Below, piece after piece: positions 10,963-22,300 of a stretch of DNA of 64,000 nucleotides. The position numbers were made by a program, and so were the translations under genes. Under the pieces are notes generated by a model. That model was not told where the DNA came from. It ran no database searches and saw only the letters and a program-made list of their open reading frames with translations. Each line of letters opens with the position of its first letter. The first letter of the stretch is position 1. The stretch is from Tilletiopsis washingtonensis. Its lineage: Eukaryota > Basidiomycota > Exobasidiomycetes > Entylomatales. The stretch spans positions 62,001 through 126,000 of the forward strand of contig NW_020312002.1 in the NCBI RefSeq assembly GCF_003144115.1, written 5' to 3'.

Positions 10963-12412
10963 CTACTCGAAGCTCTCGTCCATCTCCTCTGCGTCCTCCT
11001 GCTGCGCCGTCTCCTGGCTCTGGTCGCGGCGCACAGGCACCAGCTCGCCGCCGTCCGTCACGCGCAGCTTGCGCACCGCCGGCAGGCCCGGGCTCGTCGC
11101 GCCGAGCGGCGGCGGGTCGAGGCGCATGGGCGACGTGATCGTGCGGCCGCGCGCTCGCGTCGAGCTGGTCGATGCGACAGAGTCCGTGCGGGTGCGGGTC
11201 GTTGTGCGCGGGTGCGGCACCGGCAGCGGCGCGATGCTCGTCGGCAGTCCGAGCTGCAGAGGCAAGGAAAGCGTCAACGGTGTCGCCTCTGCCGGGCATG
11301 CTTTCACTCACCAGGCCACGCAGGCGGATGCATTCGTCGCGCATCGCGTCGGCGTACTCCCACACCTGCGTGAAGCTCTTCGACGTGTTGACGAGCTCCT
11401 CGACCTGCGCCGCAAGGCTGTCTGCATTCTCGGCGATCTGGCGCGCCTGGTCGCCGACAGCGCGCGGAAAGGCAGGCGTCGGGTACGGCACGCTGGGAAA
11501 GTAGGGCGACGACGGCGAGTGCACGTACGAGGGCCCAAACGTCGAGCTGCGCTGCATGTGCAACATCGACTCGGGCGTGCGCGGCGTGCGCGGCCCGCTG
11601 ATGCTCGTCGTGCCCTCGAGCAGCGGCGGCAGCGCGGCGCTGCCGTGCGTCTGCAGGGCCTGCAGCGAGGTGTGCTGCAGCGCATTGCCGAGCTCAGCGG
11701 CCGACGGCGCCTCGCTCGACTGCGCAATGTTGAGGTGCGACGCCGAGCGCGGCGAGCGCAGCATGCGTGCGGCGATGCCATCATGCGGCGTGGCCGACTG
11801 CAGGGCGGCCTGGATGGAGGCGCGCTCGGTGTTGAGCTGGCCGATGAGGCGTCAGATCGGGCTCGATAAGCGTGAGCTGCGCCCGCGTCGGGCCAACGCG
11901 CCGCTGCGCCTCGCAGCGTTCTCTCACGACGCGCACTCCACTCACCGCCTCGAGGCGCCGGATGAGGCCCAGCGTCGCCGCCTCCTGCTCCTCCTCCTGC
12001 AGGCGCAGCACGCGCTCTGCCTCGTGCTTGTCCATGCCCAACGCTGCGCCATCCAGGTCGAGGTCGCCGCCGTCGCCGCGGGCGCTGCCGTCGAGGCTGC
12101 GCGCGCCAAACGACGAGCCGCTGCGCGCCGACCGCAGCGAGCGCGAGGCGGAGCGCAGCGGCGAGGCGGGTGCGTCGAAGTGCGGGATGCCTGTGGCAGA
12201 CCGATGAGCGCAGCACTCTCCAGTCATCATCCACACGCACCATCGGCGTCGAAGCTCATGCTCAGGCGGCCCGTGCTGTTGTGCGAGTTGCTGCGCGAGT
12301 GCGCATCGAGGGCCGGGCGCACGGCGCTGTGCTGCGAGTTGGAGCGCGACGACGTCGGCGTGTGCGGCTGCGGCGGCGGCGCGGCGCCGGGGATGGCGCG
12401 CGGCGACGACAT
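10963..12412 (-). CDS. Ser-rich coiled-coil protein, uncharacterised
   Basis: Four exons, 12241-12412, 11946-12190, 11312-11836 and 10963-11253 (minus strand), give 410 residues. The first 90 residues are Ser/Asn/Pro-rich with RSNSQHS and RSNSHNS phospho-type motifs. A conserved-looking coiled coil follows (MDKHEAERVLRLQEEEQEAA, then TLGLIRRLEALNTERASI). Next come a Pro/Ser-rich linker, a second helix (QARQIAENADSLAAQVEELV) and an acidic C-terminus ending EEMDESFE. The acceptor of exon 3 is the one after the CTGAC branch site; the nearer upstream AG would give a wrong frame. I recognise no family, and a scaffold or cytoskeletal role is only a guess. No membrane segments or signal peptide are present. 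Confidence 0.75.
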
Positions 12413-13093
12413 GGCGGACGGAGATGGTGGTGGCAGTCAGGGCGCAGGGTGCGGCGGCACGTGTGGAGCAGCAGTCTCCTCGACTCAGGGCGCCGGCCGC
12501 CACTCGGGTGCCTGGGCGATTCATGCCGCGAGATCATGCCGCGGCCACATCTCGTGCGCTGCTGCACCCGCGGCCGCTGCATCACAGCTGCTGCTGCACA
12601 TCCCCGAGGCTAAGCCATGAAGCGTTGCGTGCCGGGATGCGGCACCCGGCCGGCCGCAGCCGCGGGGGATAGAGGGAAGGGGGCGTCATGCGCGAGGGGC
12701 CCGAGCGCGCCGCCGCGCGGCCGAGGCACCGAGAGGGCTTTCCCGCTCGCTGCCCGCATCTTTCCCTGGCAGCTCGAGCACCAAGCCCTGACTCACGCTG
12801 CTCACTAGATCCTGGGTAGCCGGGAAATGCACTGCGTCGGCTGCACCAGATACCGACTCGTCAGCCAGCACTCGCAAAATGACGGCGGCGGCGGCGCAGC
12901 GGAAACGCAGCGCGCGCGAGAGGCGTGGGACAAAGGGGACGCGCCCGTGGCACCTCGAATCGGCAGCGCACCCGCCCCTGTGCCTGCTACTGGCGCCCGG
13001 GCCGCCGCAGAATGGCTGCGTGCGCCGGCTCACTGGCTCGGAGCATCGCTGAGGCCCCACACCTTGTCCTCGCACCACATCCATTCTGCCGCC
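12413..13093. other. Divergent intergenic region
   Basis: About 680 bp between the coiled-coil gene (-) and BTB copy A (+). It contains several CGGCCG-rich stretches but no recognisable motif, repeat or coding frame. Confidence 0.5.
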
Positions 13094-14241
13094 ATGTCGT
13101 CCCAGTCGATTGCGTCCGAGGCGAGCGACACGGAGCCTGCCAACGGCTTTGCCCTCGCGTTCGGGGCAGTCGCGCAGCGGTCGCCGCTGCTGCAGTCCAT
13201 GGCAGCCATGATGCGTCAGGCCGATTGGCCCGCGCCCGATGTCTGCTTTGTTCCGCTCCTCGCCCCTGCCGGAAGTCCAGGCGTCCTGGTCCACAGCACT
13301 GTGCTGGCCGACAAATTTGAACACTTTCAATCTTCGACCCGCTCCGGCTTCGCGGAGAGCCAGGTCAAAGACGGCCTCAAGGCGAGTCTTGAGCCCTGAG
13401 CGCCCGCAGCCAGGTCCTGACCGCTGTTGGTCTCACACTGCGCAGATCCGGGCTCCGTGTGGCTTGAAGGCGCTAACTGCGCTTGGCCGGTACTTCGTAA
13501 GCCGCGAACTGAGATGAGGCGTCGCCACCGCTAACCAAACCCGACTGCCAGTACGACCTTGACCAGGAGCGACTCATGCGCGCCCTCATACCCGCACCTG
13601 AAAGCTACCTCGAGCTGTTCGCTGCGGCTGACATGGTACGCTTGACCGATTGCGCGAGCTTGAGGAGGTGCTCTGACGGTTGATGGCACATCCTCTCTCA
13701 GTTCGAACTGGACAGCGTCAAGAAGAGAACGATCGAAGCAATCCGCCAGCGCTTGGAAGCCGATGACGGCTTTCTCCTCCGCCATATCCTTTCAGAGCAA
13801 GTGTGCCTGTACGATGACATCTTCAAGTTGTTCCACGCGTGTCTGGTCTCTGTGAGCTCACCCAAAGAGGAGATGCAGTCTGTGCGTCTTCTGACGGATC
13901 TGATGGGACAGCGTCTTCATCGAATCAAAGAGCACGAGCTATACGCCAAGTTCCAGGCTCAGATGCTGCAGAGCGCTGAGTCTGTGGTCGCGCGACGCAA
14001 AGAACGTGTCTTCGAGGTGCTCTTCAATGGCGCGGCCAGTCTTTCGCAGCAACTCTCCAACCCTCTCGCTGACCGGGTGGCGTACGAGCCGTGCTGTTCA
14101 AACAAGTGCAGCCAGGCCTACGTCCAGTCTCAACTTTCTCATTTCCGGTGCCCGTCTACTGGGAAGCAGAGCAAGTGTTTGTCGGCTATAGCAGTGAATA
14201 CTGCTCTCTGCAAAGAGGCGCCTCCCTCCTGGAACATGTGA
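13094..14241 (+). CDS. BTB/POZ-like protein, tandem copy A
   Basis: Five exons, 13094-13381, 13446-13496, 13552-13635, 13702-13851 and 13912-14241, all phase 0, give 300 residues. The core after residue 45 reads WPAPDVCFVPLL, then VLVHSTVLADKFEHFQ, like the BTB strand-helix. Exon 3 ends YLELFAAADM and exon 4 continues FELDSVKKRTIEAI, matching the last BTB helix pair. The C-terminal part has SLSQQL, a CC pair and a final LCKEAPPSW signature shared with copies B and C. The first intron starts GCGAGT, a GC-AG intron where the paralogues have GT. Exon 2 is 9 nt shorter than in B and C. Intron 4 (60 nt) is a multiple of three without a stop, so retention would add 20 residues; B and C support splicing it. 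No catalytic motif is present. Molecular role is unknown. Confidence 0.8.
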
Positions 14242-15079
14242 GGGTCGCCGAGGTGGTGCGCACGCATGCCTCAACGTCGGACAACCACGCTCGCGGTGTC
14301 CTCGTCAAGGTGCTCCGCAAATGACATGACGTGCAATGCGCAGATCTGCTCTGCGTGTTGGCGCCTGCTGATGACTGATGTGCCCATGTGAGCCGAGCAG
14401 GGCTAAACGGGCGGCACGCGTGCAGGATGCGAGGCGTGGGATAGAAAGGACGCGTCGGCGTCGCCTCGGAACAGCACCCGCTCGGAGCTCTCAGCACCTC
14501 TCGTGCCATCGCTCTTGTGTCCCCCTCTTCTTGCGGCCGGGAAAGTGGACTCGGACTACTGTAGACCCATCCAGCCCTGAACATGTCAGCGACGAGCACT
14601 GACCGTGCGCGGCCTCGCGCGCACAGTCCTGTGCGTCTGTCCTCGCAGCGGGTCCTCTCCTCCGGCGCTTAGACGCGAGCTGCACATGCGGCAGTGGAGT
14701 GAAGAAGTCTTTCACGGCGGAGCGCAACCTCATCAAGCGCATCGCAGCTATGCAGAGAGGGGATTGGCTCGATCGATCTCTGCGCTAGCTCGCGCGACAG
14801 CCCCTGTCCTGCTTCGGGTGAGGCCGCCGCCGCTGATGAGGCTCCGTGCACGTCCACAGCGCGCTGTACGTATATACCGCTCCTGCTCCTGGGCTGAGCG
14901 CTGGCTTGATCAAGGGCGACGACCGATCTACCCCTTGATGAGCTGGCGGAGAGGCTACAGTAGGCTAGAGAAGAGATGCTGACGAGACGTATGCCTCGCC
15001 ACGGCGCGCGAGTCTCCGTGCTTTCCGGCTCATAAGAGCGGTGATGCCCCGTCGACAGCTTCTCCTTCACCACCACACC
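14242..15079. other. Spacer between BTB copies A and B
   Basis: About 840 bp. No obvious BTB remnant can be read in any frame. A TATATA at 14871-14876 lies about 200 bp before the start of copy B, and the last 40 bp are rich in CACCACC/CTCC. No terminal repeats flanking the duplication are visible. Confidence 0.5.
14871..14876 (+). promoter_or_regulatory. Possible TATA box of BTB copy B
   Basis: The sequence GTACGTATATACCGC stands out in GC-rich surroundings 204 bp upstream of the chosen ATG of copy B. Most genes in this window lack any TATA-like element, so it may mark a regulated promoter. Confidence 0.35.
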
Positions 15080-16329
15080 ATGCTGCCCACACAAGCATCC
15101 AGCGCTCACAAGCGTGTGCGCACCCTGAGCCCTCGGCCGGGCTCGGAGGTGCAGGAGAGCGAGCCTGACGGCGCCGGCACGACCTCTGCCGACTTTGATC
15201 CTCTCAAAGCTGCTCTCGCTTCGCCGGAGACCGCTTCGGCTGTGACGCTGCTCGAGACTGTCAAGACGCTCAACGACGCTGGTTGGCCGGCAGCGGACGT
15301 CTGCCTCCTGCCTCTCCTCCACTCGAGCTGCCAGGTCCCTTTCAAGCCCATTCTGGTCCACCGTCACGTCCTTATGAGCTTTGAGCATTTCCGACGGACG
15401 TTTTCATCTGGGTTCGCCGAGGGCTTGCCGCGTGACGCTGGCGTCCAGGGCAACGCTCTTCAGAAAGTGAGCTCTCGAAGGGCTATCGTTTTCGCTCCAC
15501 GCCCACTGACCCCGCCCTTAGCTGCCAGAGATCACCGTGCCCTGCGAGCCAGTGGCTCTCCAGTCGTTGGCGCAATACGTCGTGAGACAGCAAGGGCATG
15601 CTTGCGGGGCCAGAAGCTGACAGTGGGCTATGCTAGTACGACAAAAACGTGCTGCGTTTCGGCAAGAGTCTGGACTTGTCGCCTCACTGCTATCTGCAGC
15701 TGTTTGCCGTAGCTGACATGGTAGGAGTTGCAGCCTTCACGCTCGCCGCATCCCATGCTCATACCATCTGTACGCTGGTTATCAGTTTGAGCTCGACGCT
15801 CTCAAGGCGCGGCTGCTCGTTACGCTCAGAACGCTAGCCAGCCGAGACGAGTCATTTGTCCTAAAGCACATCCTGACGAGTGCGGTCTACCTCCACGTCG
15901 ATGTTGAAGAAATCTTCTATGGCTCGTTGCTCGATGTGCGTCGACGGCAAACGTGCCACGAAAAAGCTCTGTATCCGCCAGTGCTCACTTCAGCCCCCGC
16001 AGCGCCTGCACGTCTTCAAGGCTCACAGCGAGTTTTCCGCCTTCTGGGAAGAGCTGCTGCTGCTCGACGCCGCAACTGGCGCAAACCTCAAGCACCGGCT
16101 TCTCCATGGTCTCTGCGATGGAGCTGCCGCCCTGTCGCGTCAGCTCAAGGCAACTCATGAGCAAGCAGTGGGCTACAAGAAGTGTTGCCTGTACAATTGC
16201 GTCGCAAGCAGACAACTTCCTGGTAACTGCAGACAGGGCCGAGGCTCGCTTGAATCATTCAAGCTTCAGCAAGAAGCGCTCTGTATGCAAGCGCCTGCCT
16301 CTTGGCAGCACTCGCGACCGGCTGTGTGA
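15080..16329 (+). CDS. BTB/POZ-like protein, tandem copy B
   Basis: Five exons, 15080-15466, 15522-15581, 15637-15720, 15786-15935 and 16003-16329, all phase 0, give 335 residues. An in-frame ATG 36 nt upstream (15044) is possible; I chose 15080 for its CACACCATG context. The BTB core is WPAADVCLLPLL, then ILVHRHVLMSFEHFRRTFSS. Exon 2 reads LPEITVPCEPVALQSLAQYV, and exon 3 ends YLQLFAVADM followed by FELDALKARLL. The last exon begins RLHVFKAHSEF and contains LCDGAAALSRQLK, a CC pair and the ALCMQAPASW signature. Exons 1 and 4 are exactly as long as in copy C (387 and 150 nt), so the copies descend from one ancestor with this intron pattern. Function is unknown; BTB proteins commonly form homodimers or recruit cullin-3. 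Confidence 0.8.
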
Positions 16330-17005
16330 AGCCGTGATCGGCCTGAAGCAATGCATGCCACGATGATTCTTCCTTCTTAGAGTGTCCTCCTCCTCTGGCG
16401 TGACGACCTCAGTCGAGTCGGCTTCGCCTCATCTTGCCCGCTTGTGGCGCGGCTCTTGCGACGACGAGAATTGAGGTGCACTGCGTTCTCCCTGCGCGTC
16501 TGACCGCAGGTAGGCTTAGACGTCCGGCATGACCCGCCTGTCAAGGGTCGCCACAGCCTTCTTTGAGCCACAGTCAGAAGTCTGGACAGCCGATCCTCGA
16601 CTCCGCAACCCCTTTCCCGATCACCCTCTCTGGCCGGTCTGCCACGTCCAAGCACATCGACAGCTTTGAGCCCGTCGATGAAGCGAACGTGCATGTGTGC
16701 TGCAGAACAGCCTGGCGTCGCCGCGCGAGAGCTCCTGGAGGGGTCCCTCAACTCGCTCGCCGGTACACCTGTCCGCCTCACTAGCCTGAATACAGGCAAA
16801 CTGGCTTCGGTTGCTCTCGGAAGCAAGCAGGGGCACTCCCGTGCTTGAAGGGAGGCAGACGGCCACACCAATCGGCGCTAAGGATGAAGCGGTGAGCGGG
16901 GCTGTCTGCGCATCCGGCAGCTCCACTCGTCCCACCGAGCCCATCCGCCATAAAGAGCGATGACCTCGGTGGCACCATCATCTCTTCCGTCACCCCATCC
17001 GTGTC
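16330..17005. other. Spacer between BTB copies B and C
   Basis: About 680 bp with no readable BTB remnant. A CCATAAAGA about 55 bp upstream of copy C could act as a weak TATA-like element. No RNA gene or repeat is seen. Confidence 0.45.
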
Positions 17006-18228
17006 ATGACGAACAAAAAACGAAGAGCCCAAGCCGAGCAGACGTCACGCAGTTCTCAACTCCTCCTGTGCCAGGAGCATCCGGGCATGAACGCGTCCGA
17101 GGATCTGGAGGAGTATGACGCCCTGGGCGCCGCTCTGGAGTCAGCAAGCAGCGTCTCATCTTTGCACCTGATCGGGTCCATCAAGCTCCTCCGTCGAGCA
17201 CAGTGGCCAGCACCCGATGTCCGCCTCCTTCCACTCCTCGGCAAGGGCGACAAGCGTCGCGAGACTGTCCTAGTGCATAGTGCAGTGCTCAAAGCGTTCG
17301 AGCACTTCAGGGTCTCGATGTCGTCGGGCTTCCTCGAGACCGTGACGACGCAGGGCGCCAGCGACGCTCAGTCGGCCGAAGCTGCTTCGAAGGTGAGTAA
17401 GAGTACTTGCTGAGCCACGAGCATCGACCCTGGCTTGCTCACAAGAGTTCCGCAGCTCGTCGAGGTCACAATTGAGTGCGAGCCGGTAGCCCTGCGGGCG
17501 CTGGCTCGCTTCTTCGTGAGCGCCAGCGCAGGCGAAGCGCTGCTACTTCTGGCTTACCTTTGCCGCTTGCAGTACGATCGGGACGTGGAACAATTCAGCG
17601 GCACTGATGACACTATGCCGTCTCACTGCTTGCTGCAGCTCTATGCGGTCACAGACATGGTGAAGCACTGTGTGGTCGCTCGCTTTCTGTCCCGTCGACG
17701 TAGCTCACGCCCTCTGGTTGGCTCAGCTCGAGCTGGCTGATCTCAAGACGAAGATCGTACAAGTGTTGAAAGAGCGCGTTGCCGTCGATGATGATTTTGT
17801 GCTGCGGAATGTCCTGACGAGCGATGTCTGGCTCTATCAGGACCTGGTTCCTTTATTTCACAACGCTCTGTTCTCGGTGAGTCGGCTGTAGTGCTTTGGT
17901 GACTCTCAGCTCAGATGCCCTTGTCAAGCGACTGCACCTGTTGCAAGCACATGCGTCCTTCACGGACTTTCAGAAATCTCTGCTGGCCTGCGATGATGCG
18001 TCGGCGGCGAGCATGAAGCAACGCCTGCTGCAGGCGCTCTGCGACGGGGCGTGTGCACTCTCTCGTCAGCTCAAAAGCAAACACGTCAAGGTGCCACGCA
18101 TTTCCTCGTGCTGCGGATATCAAGTGCCGACCGCAGCAACACTTTGTTATTCTTGTCGCAAGCCCCTGAACCTGGACGCGATTGAGACCAAGACGCTCTG
18201 CCTAGCCGCACCTCCGTCTTGGGCGTGA
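17006..18228 (+). CDS. BTB/POZ-like protein, tandem copy C
   Basis: Five exons, 17006-17392, 17456-17515, 17573-17659, 17727-17876 and 17929-18228, all phase 0, give 327 residues. The N-terminus MTNKKRRAQAEQ is basic and could serve as a nuclear signal. The BTB core is WPAPDVRLLPLL, then VLVHSAVLKAFEHFRVSMSS. Exon 3 ends LLQLYAVTDM and exon 4 begins LELADLKTKIVQVL. The last exon begins RLHLLQAHASF and contains LCDGACALSRQLK, then CCGYQVP, a CYSC pair and LCLAAPPSW. The acceptor of exon 5 is the AAG just before RLH; earlier CAGs give a wrong frame. Cys/His spacing near the C-terminus differs among the three copies, so metal binding is not assured. Role unknown. Confidence 0.8.
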
Positions 18229-19334
18229 GGCGCAGACGCGAGGCGCTGCTACTTGTTGCGACGAATGCTATGCTGTGAAGGTATGCTTTGGCTGTGTGCC
18301 GGAGGATTCTGCTGGGGAGGTGCGCGCGGCATGCAGGCGGCGAGCGCCGCAGCCAAGCTAAGACCCCAGTCGACACGCCGATCGGCAGCGAAGGAGCAAG
18401 CGGATGCTCTGACCAGCTGCTGCAGCGTATTTCCGGGATTCTGATGCGCAAAGGGAGGGCCAGAGGCGCACTCGACTCGCGCGTGCAGCTGGAGGAGCGA
18501 GGTGCTCAGGGGCGCGGATGGACGCGTGTGAGGTGTGCGCGCGGCTCCGGCCTCTAAGTCTGCGCCGGACCCCGCGAGGCGCCGATCTGCGCCCTGCATG
18601 CGCAGAGACGGGTCCAGCGCCAAGGGCGTCATCGCGCGTGGCGGCGGGCGGAGACCAACAGCTGCAGGCGCAGGCGCGCGCACGCTGCATGCCCCGGCCG
18701 CAGCGGACGATCGTTCGGCGAGAGGTGACTTCTGCGGCTGCTGCGGCAGACGAACGATGGCGCTGGCGGCTGTCGCCGTCTGCTGCCGCTGGACGCAGCG
18801 CGGCGGCAGCAGCAGCGGGCGAGGTCGAGGCCGGGCGGGCGAAACGGGTGCTGCGAGATGGCCTGACGGGCGCGCCACGATGCGCGGCGGCCCCTTGTGC
18901 AGCCAGCCAGCCAGCCCAGGCCGCAGGGGCGCGCGGCGGCGCAGCACAGCCGCCGTCTGGCGTGTGTCAAGCTCCTGGCGCGCCCTCGGCGAGCTCTATG
19001 GCGCCCGCCGCGACACCGGCTGGCCCCTGCCTTCCACTCCACACCCTCCCGACATCCGCACCGCTCCGCGCCTCCGCTGCTGCATCCATCGCACCGCCGC
19101 ACCTGGCCGCAGCAGCAGCAGCAGTCGTCGCCGCCGCTCGCAGCACCGCCCTGCAGCGCAGGCGCGTGGTGCTCCGGCTCTCGGGCCTCTCGCAGCTTCC
19201 ACTGCGCCGCCAGCACCTCGCATCTCCTCGCGAGCGGCGCGGCCACCTCTCGCTGCGCGCGGACACCGATCTACACCACCCGCTGTGCGGGCCCATATCC
19301 TCTCACACGCCGCCGCCCCACCGCCTCGCCCAGC
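18229..19334. other. Intergenic region, promoter of the CSC1-type gene
   Basis: About 1.1 kb with high GC. Long open frames exist but carry Arg/Ala/Pro-rich nonsense typical of GC-rich non-coding DNA. The last 250 bp before 19335 are C-rich (CTCCACACCC-type leader). No supported element. Confidence 0.5.
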
Positions 19335-22300
19335 ATGGCGGACCAGTTCAGCCGCAAGACGAACACGTCCTTCTCGGGCCTCGTCACGACGCTCGCCATC
19401 TTTGCCGCCGTCGGCTCCATCTGCCTCGTCGGCTTCGAGACGATGCGCCAGCTGCGGCGCCTGCCGCGCACGCGCTTCGTGCACTTCTGGAAGGCCGGGC
19501 GCCGCGAGCGCGAGGGCGGCGGCGGCGTCGACGAGCATGGGATAGGCGCGAGGGATAAAATGGGGCCAGAGGACTGGGAGATGGGCCATCTGTATCTGGC
19601 CCGCATGTTCCACGCAACGTGAGTGCCGTGCGAGGAGTGGCTCTCTACCATCTTAGCGCTCTAGTGGGCTGCAGGGCGCATACGTCCCGCTCGGTCGGTC
19701 GCAGGCGCCGCTCTGGCCTGCTCTGGCTCTAGTCTGGACCGCGCTGACCCTCTCGCAGCACGCCGTCGCCGCCGATGGCGCGTCTCCCGCTCTCCTGGCC
19801 CCTGCAGGCCCTCAAATTCACCGACTGGTTCTACGCCAAGCACACGGGCATGGACACCGTCGTCTACGTGCGCTTCCTGCGCGCCCTCGGTGAGTCCGGC
19901 CGCGATGCCACACATCTCTCTTCGCTCACGCCACGCAGTCTGGTGGACCTTCCTACAGACGTGCACGACGGCGCCGATCCTGCTTGCCATCCACTTCAAG
20001 TATTCGCAGGGCGTGCAGATCACCGACATGTCGCGCGCCTCGCTCTCCTGGCTCGTCACATCGCCCGTCGACCAGGCCGCGTGCGACCTCGATCCAATCA
20101 CCTGCGAGCGCAAGCCCAACGTGCAGGGCCGCAGCCTGCTCTGGATCCACCTGTGCCTCATCTGGTGGATCTCCTTTACCTGGTTCTACGCGCTCTGGTG
20201 GCTCGGCCGCGGGAGCCTGACAATCCGCAGCCGGCTCGTCGACGACATCCGCAAGAAGCGCGCCGAGACGCTCGAGGCGAAGGCCGCGGCAGCGCCGACG
20301 TCTGCCGAGCAGCGCAAGTACAAGCTCAGCGACGAGCAGCACGAGAGCGAGCATGCGCCGTACAGCGCGACGTCGCAGGGCTTCCCGGCGTCGATGAGCG
20401 AGGCGCAGGGCCTGGGCGACCAGGCTGATGACAGCGAGGGCTGGCGGCAGCGCACGCTCATGGTGATGAACCTGCCGGCGACGATGCGCGACGAGGCGTC
20501 GATCCGCCGCTACTTTGAGGAGTTCCTGCGGCCCGACGACGACCTCAGCGTGATCAGCGCCGAGGACGTGGCCGAGCGCAACGCGCAGAGCACCGCAGTG
20601 GACCGCCTGCGTGCGTCCGAGAGCCGCAAGGCGGACTTGTCGGCTGTGGACTCTGCCACAGACGGCGGCGACCAGTCCGGCCACGACCGCGTGCGCACGC
20701 ACCGGGGCCCGGGCCCCGACCCGCATCCGTACCGCCACCAGCGCTCGCCCGTCCAGACCGTCGTGCTTGTGCGCAAGATGAACGAGCTCTCGAGCATGCT
20801 CTCGCGCCGCCAGGAGGTGCTCTCGCAGCTCGAGGCGGCGCATGTCAAGCTGGCCAAGAACGCGATGCAGGCCGTCGGCAAGACGACGCAGCGCATGCGC
20901 AAGAGCACGGGCGCGTCCAAGCACGGCGGCGGCAGGCTCGCCAACTTCCAGGCCTGGCTGCGCCGCGAGGAGAAGGACCCGCAGGTGGCCGAGCGCGAGG
21001 GATCGCCCGGCGGCATCATCGCCGACGTGGAGAAGCACGCCGCCTCGGGCGCGCACGGCGACAGCGAGCGCGCCAAGGAGCTCGCGCAGCGCCTGGCACG
21101 CTTCTCGCCCACGAACAGGGGACAGCACGGCCGCGAGCGTGAGGAGCGCGCCGACTCGCTCGACAATGCCTCGCGCAAGAACAAGAACGTCATGCACGAG
21201 ACGGTCTGGGAGGCGCTCGCCGAGGTGCCGCGCGAGCTGCTCGACCAGTATCAGCCCGTGACGCGTCTCAGCGCGCTCTTCCGCGGCCAGACGGTGCCGA
21301 CGATCGACTACCTCCTCACCAAGCTGAATCTCCTCACCGCGCTCGTGACGGAGATGCGCTGCAAGCCGCCGAGCAGCTACGAGGCGACGTCGACGGCCTT
21401 TGTCACCTTCCGCGACCCGCGCCAGGCGCGCATGGTCTGGCGCGAGCTCAAGACGCAGATCGTCGTCAAGGTGCGCATGGCGCCCGAGGTCAAGGATCTC
21501 GACTGGGAGCGCCTCATGCGCACCAGCTTCACGGGCGACCTCGTGCGCGGCGTCGGTGTCAACGCCTTCTTCTGGGGCTTCACGATCTTCTGGGTGATCC
21601 CGATCAACATTCTCACCACGGGTCTCTTCAGCGTGCAGAACCTGGAGAAGGTCTTTGCGCCGCTGCGCGCCTTCTTCGAGCGCAACCCCAACGTGCAGGG
21701 CTTCGTGTCGGTCACGCTGCCGACGCTGCTCGTGTCGCTCATCACCATGGCCGTGCCGGAGCTCATCTTCCAGATCAGCAAGCGCGCGCAGGGCTTCGTC
21801 ACATTCAGCACGCTCTACGACCAGTGCCTGTGCCGCTACTGGAAGTTTGTCGTGAGTGCCAGCCATGCCAGCGCCACAGCAGCGCACGCTCATGTCTTTT
21901 GCAGATCTGCAACGTCGTCATCTTCTTCTGCATTGGCGTGACGGCCGTCACGACAATCCTGCAGCAGGTCGGCGCGTCGGGCCGCGTGCTCGACAACATC
22001 GCATTCAGCTTCCCGACGGCGGCGCCGTTCTACGTGTCGTACCTGATGCTCGGCATGGCGCTGCACACGGGCTTCGAGCTGCTCGGCTTCATGGTGCCGC
22101 TCATCCAGCACCTCGGCGCGCGCAAGGCGGCGACGCCGCGCTCGCGCGCCCTCAAGACGCTGCCGCGCAACTTCAACCGCTACTACTGGCTGCCGTTCCA
22201 CCTGCTCATCCTCACCATCGTCTTCATCTTCAGCCTGCTCAACCCGCTCGTCATCCCCTTTGCGCTCATCTACCTCTTCGTCGCGATGATCGTCTTCAAG

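Noticed and set aside
14242-17005. Search for transposon ends or BTB pseudogene remnants in the array spacers
   Set aside because: No terminal repeats, target duplications or readable BTB remnants were seen, so unequal recombination with later divergence is as likely as any element-driven duplication.
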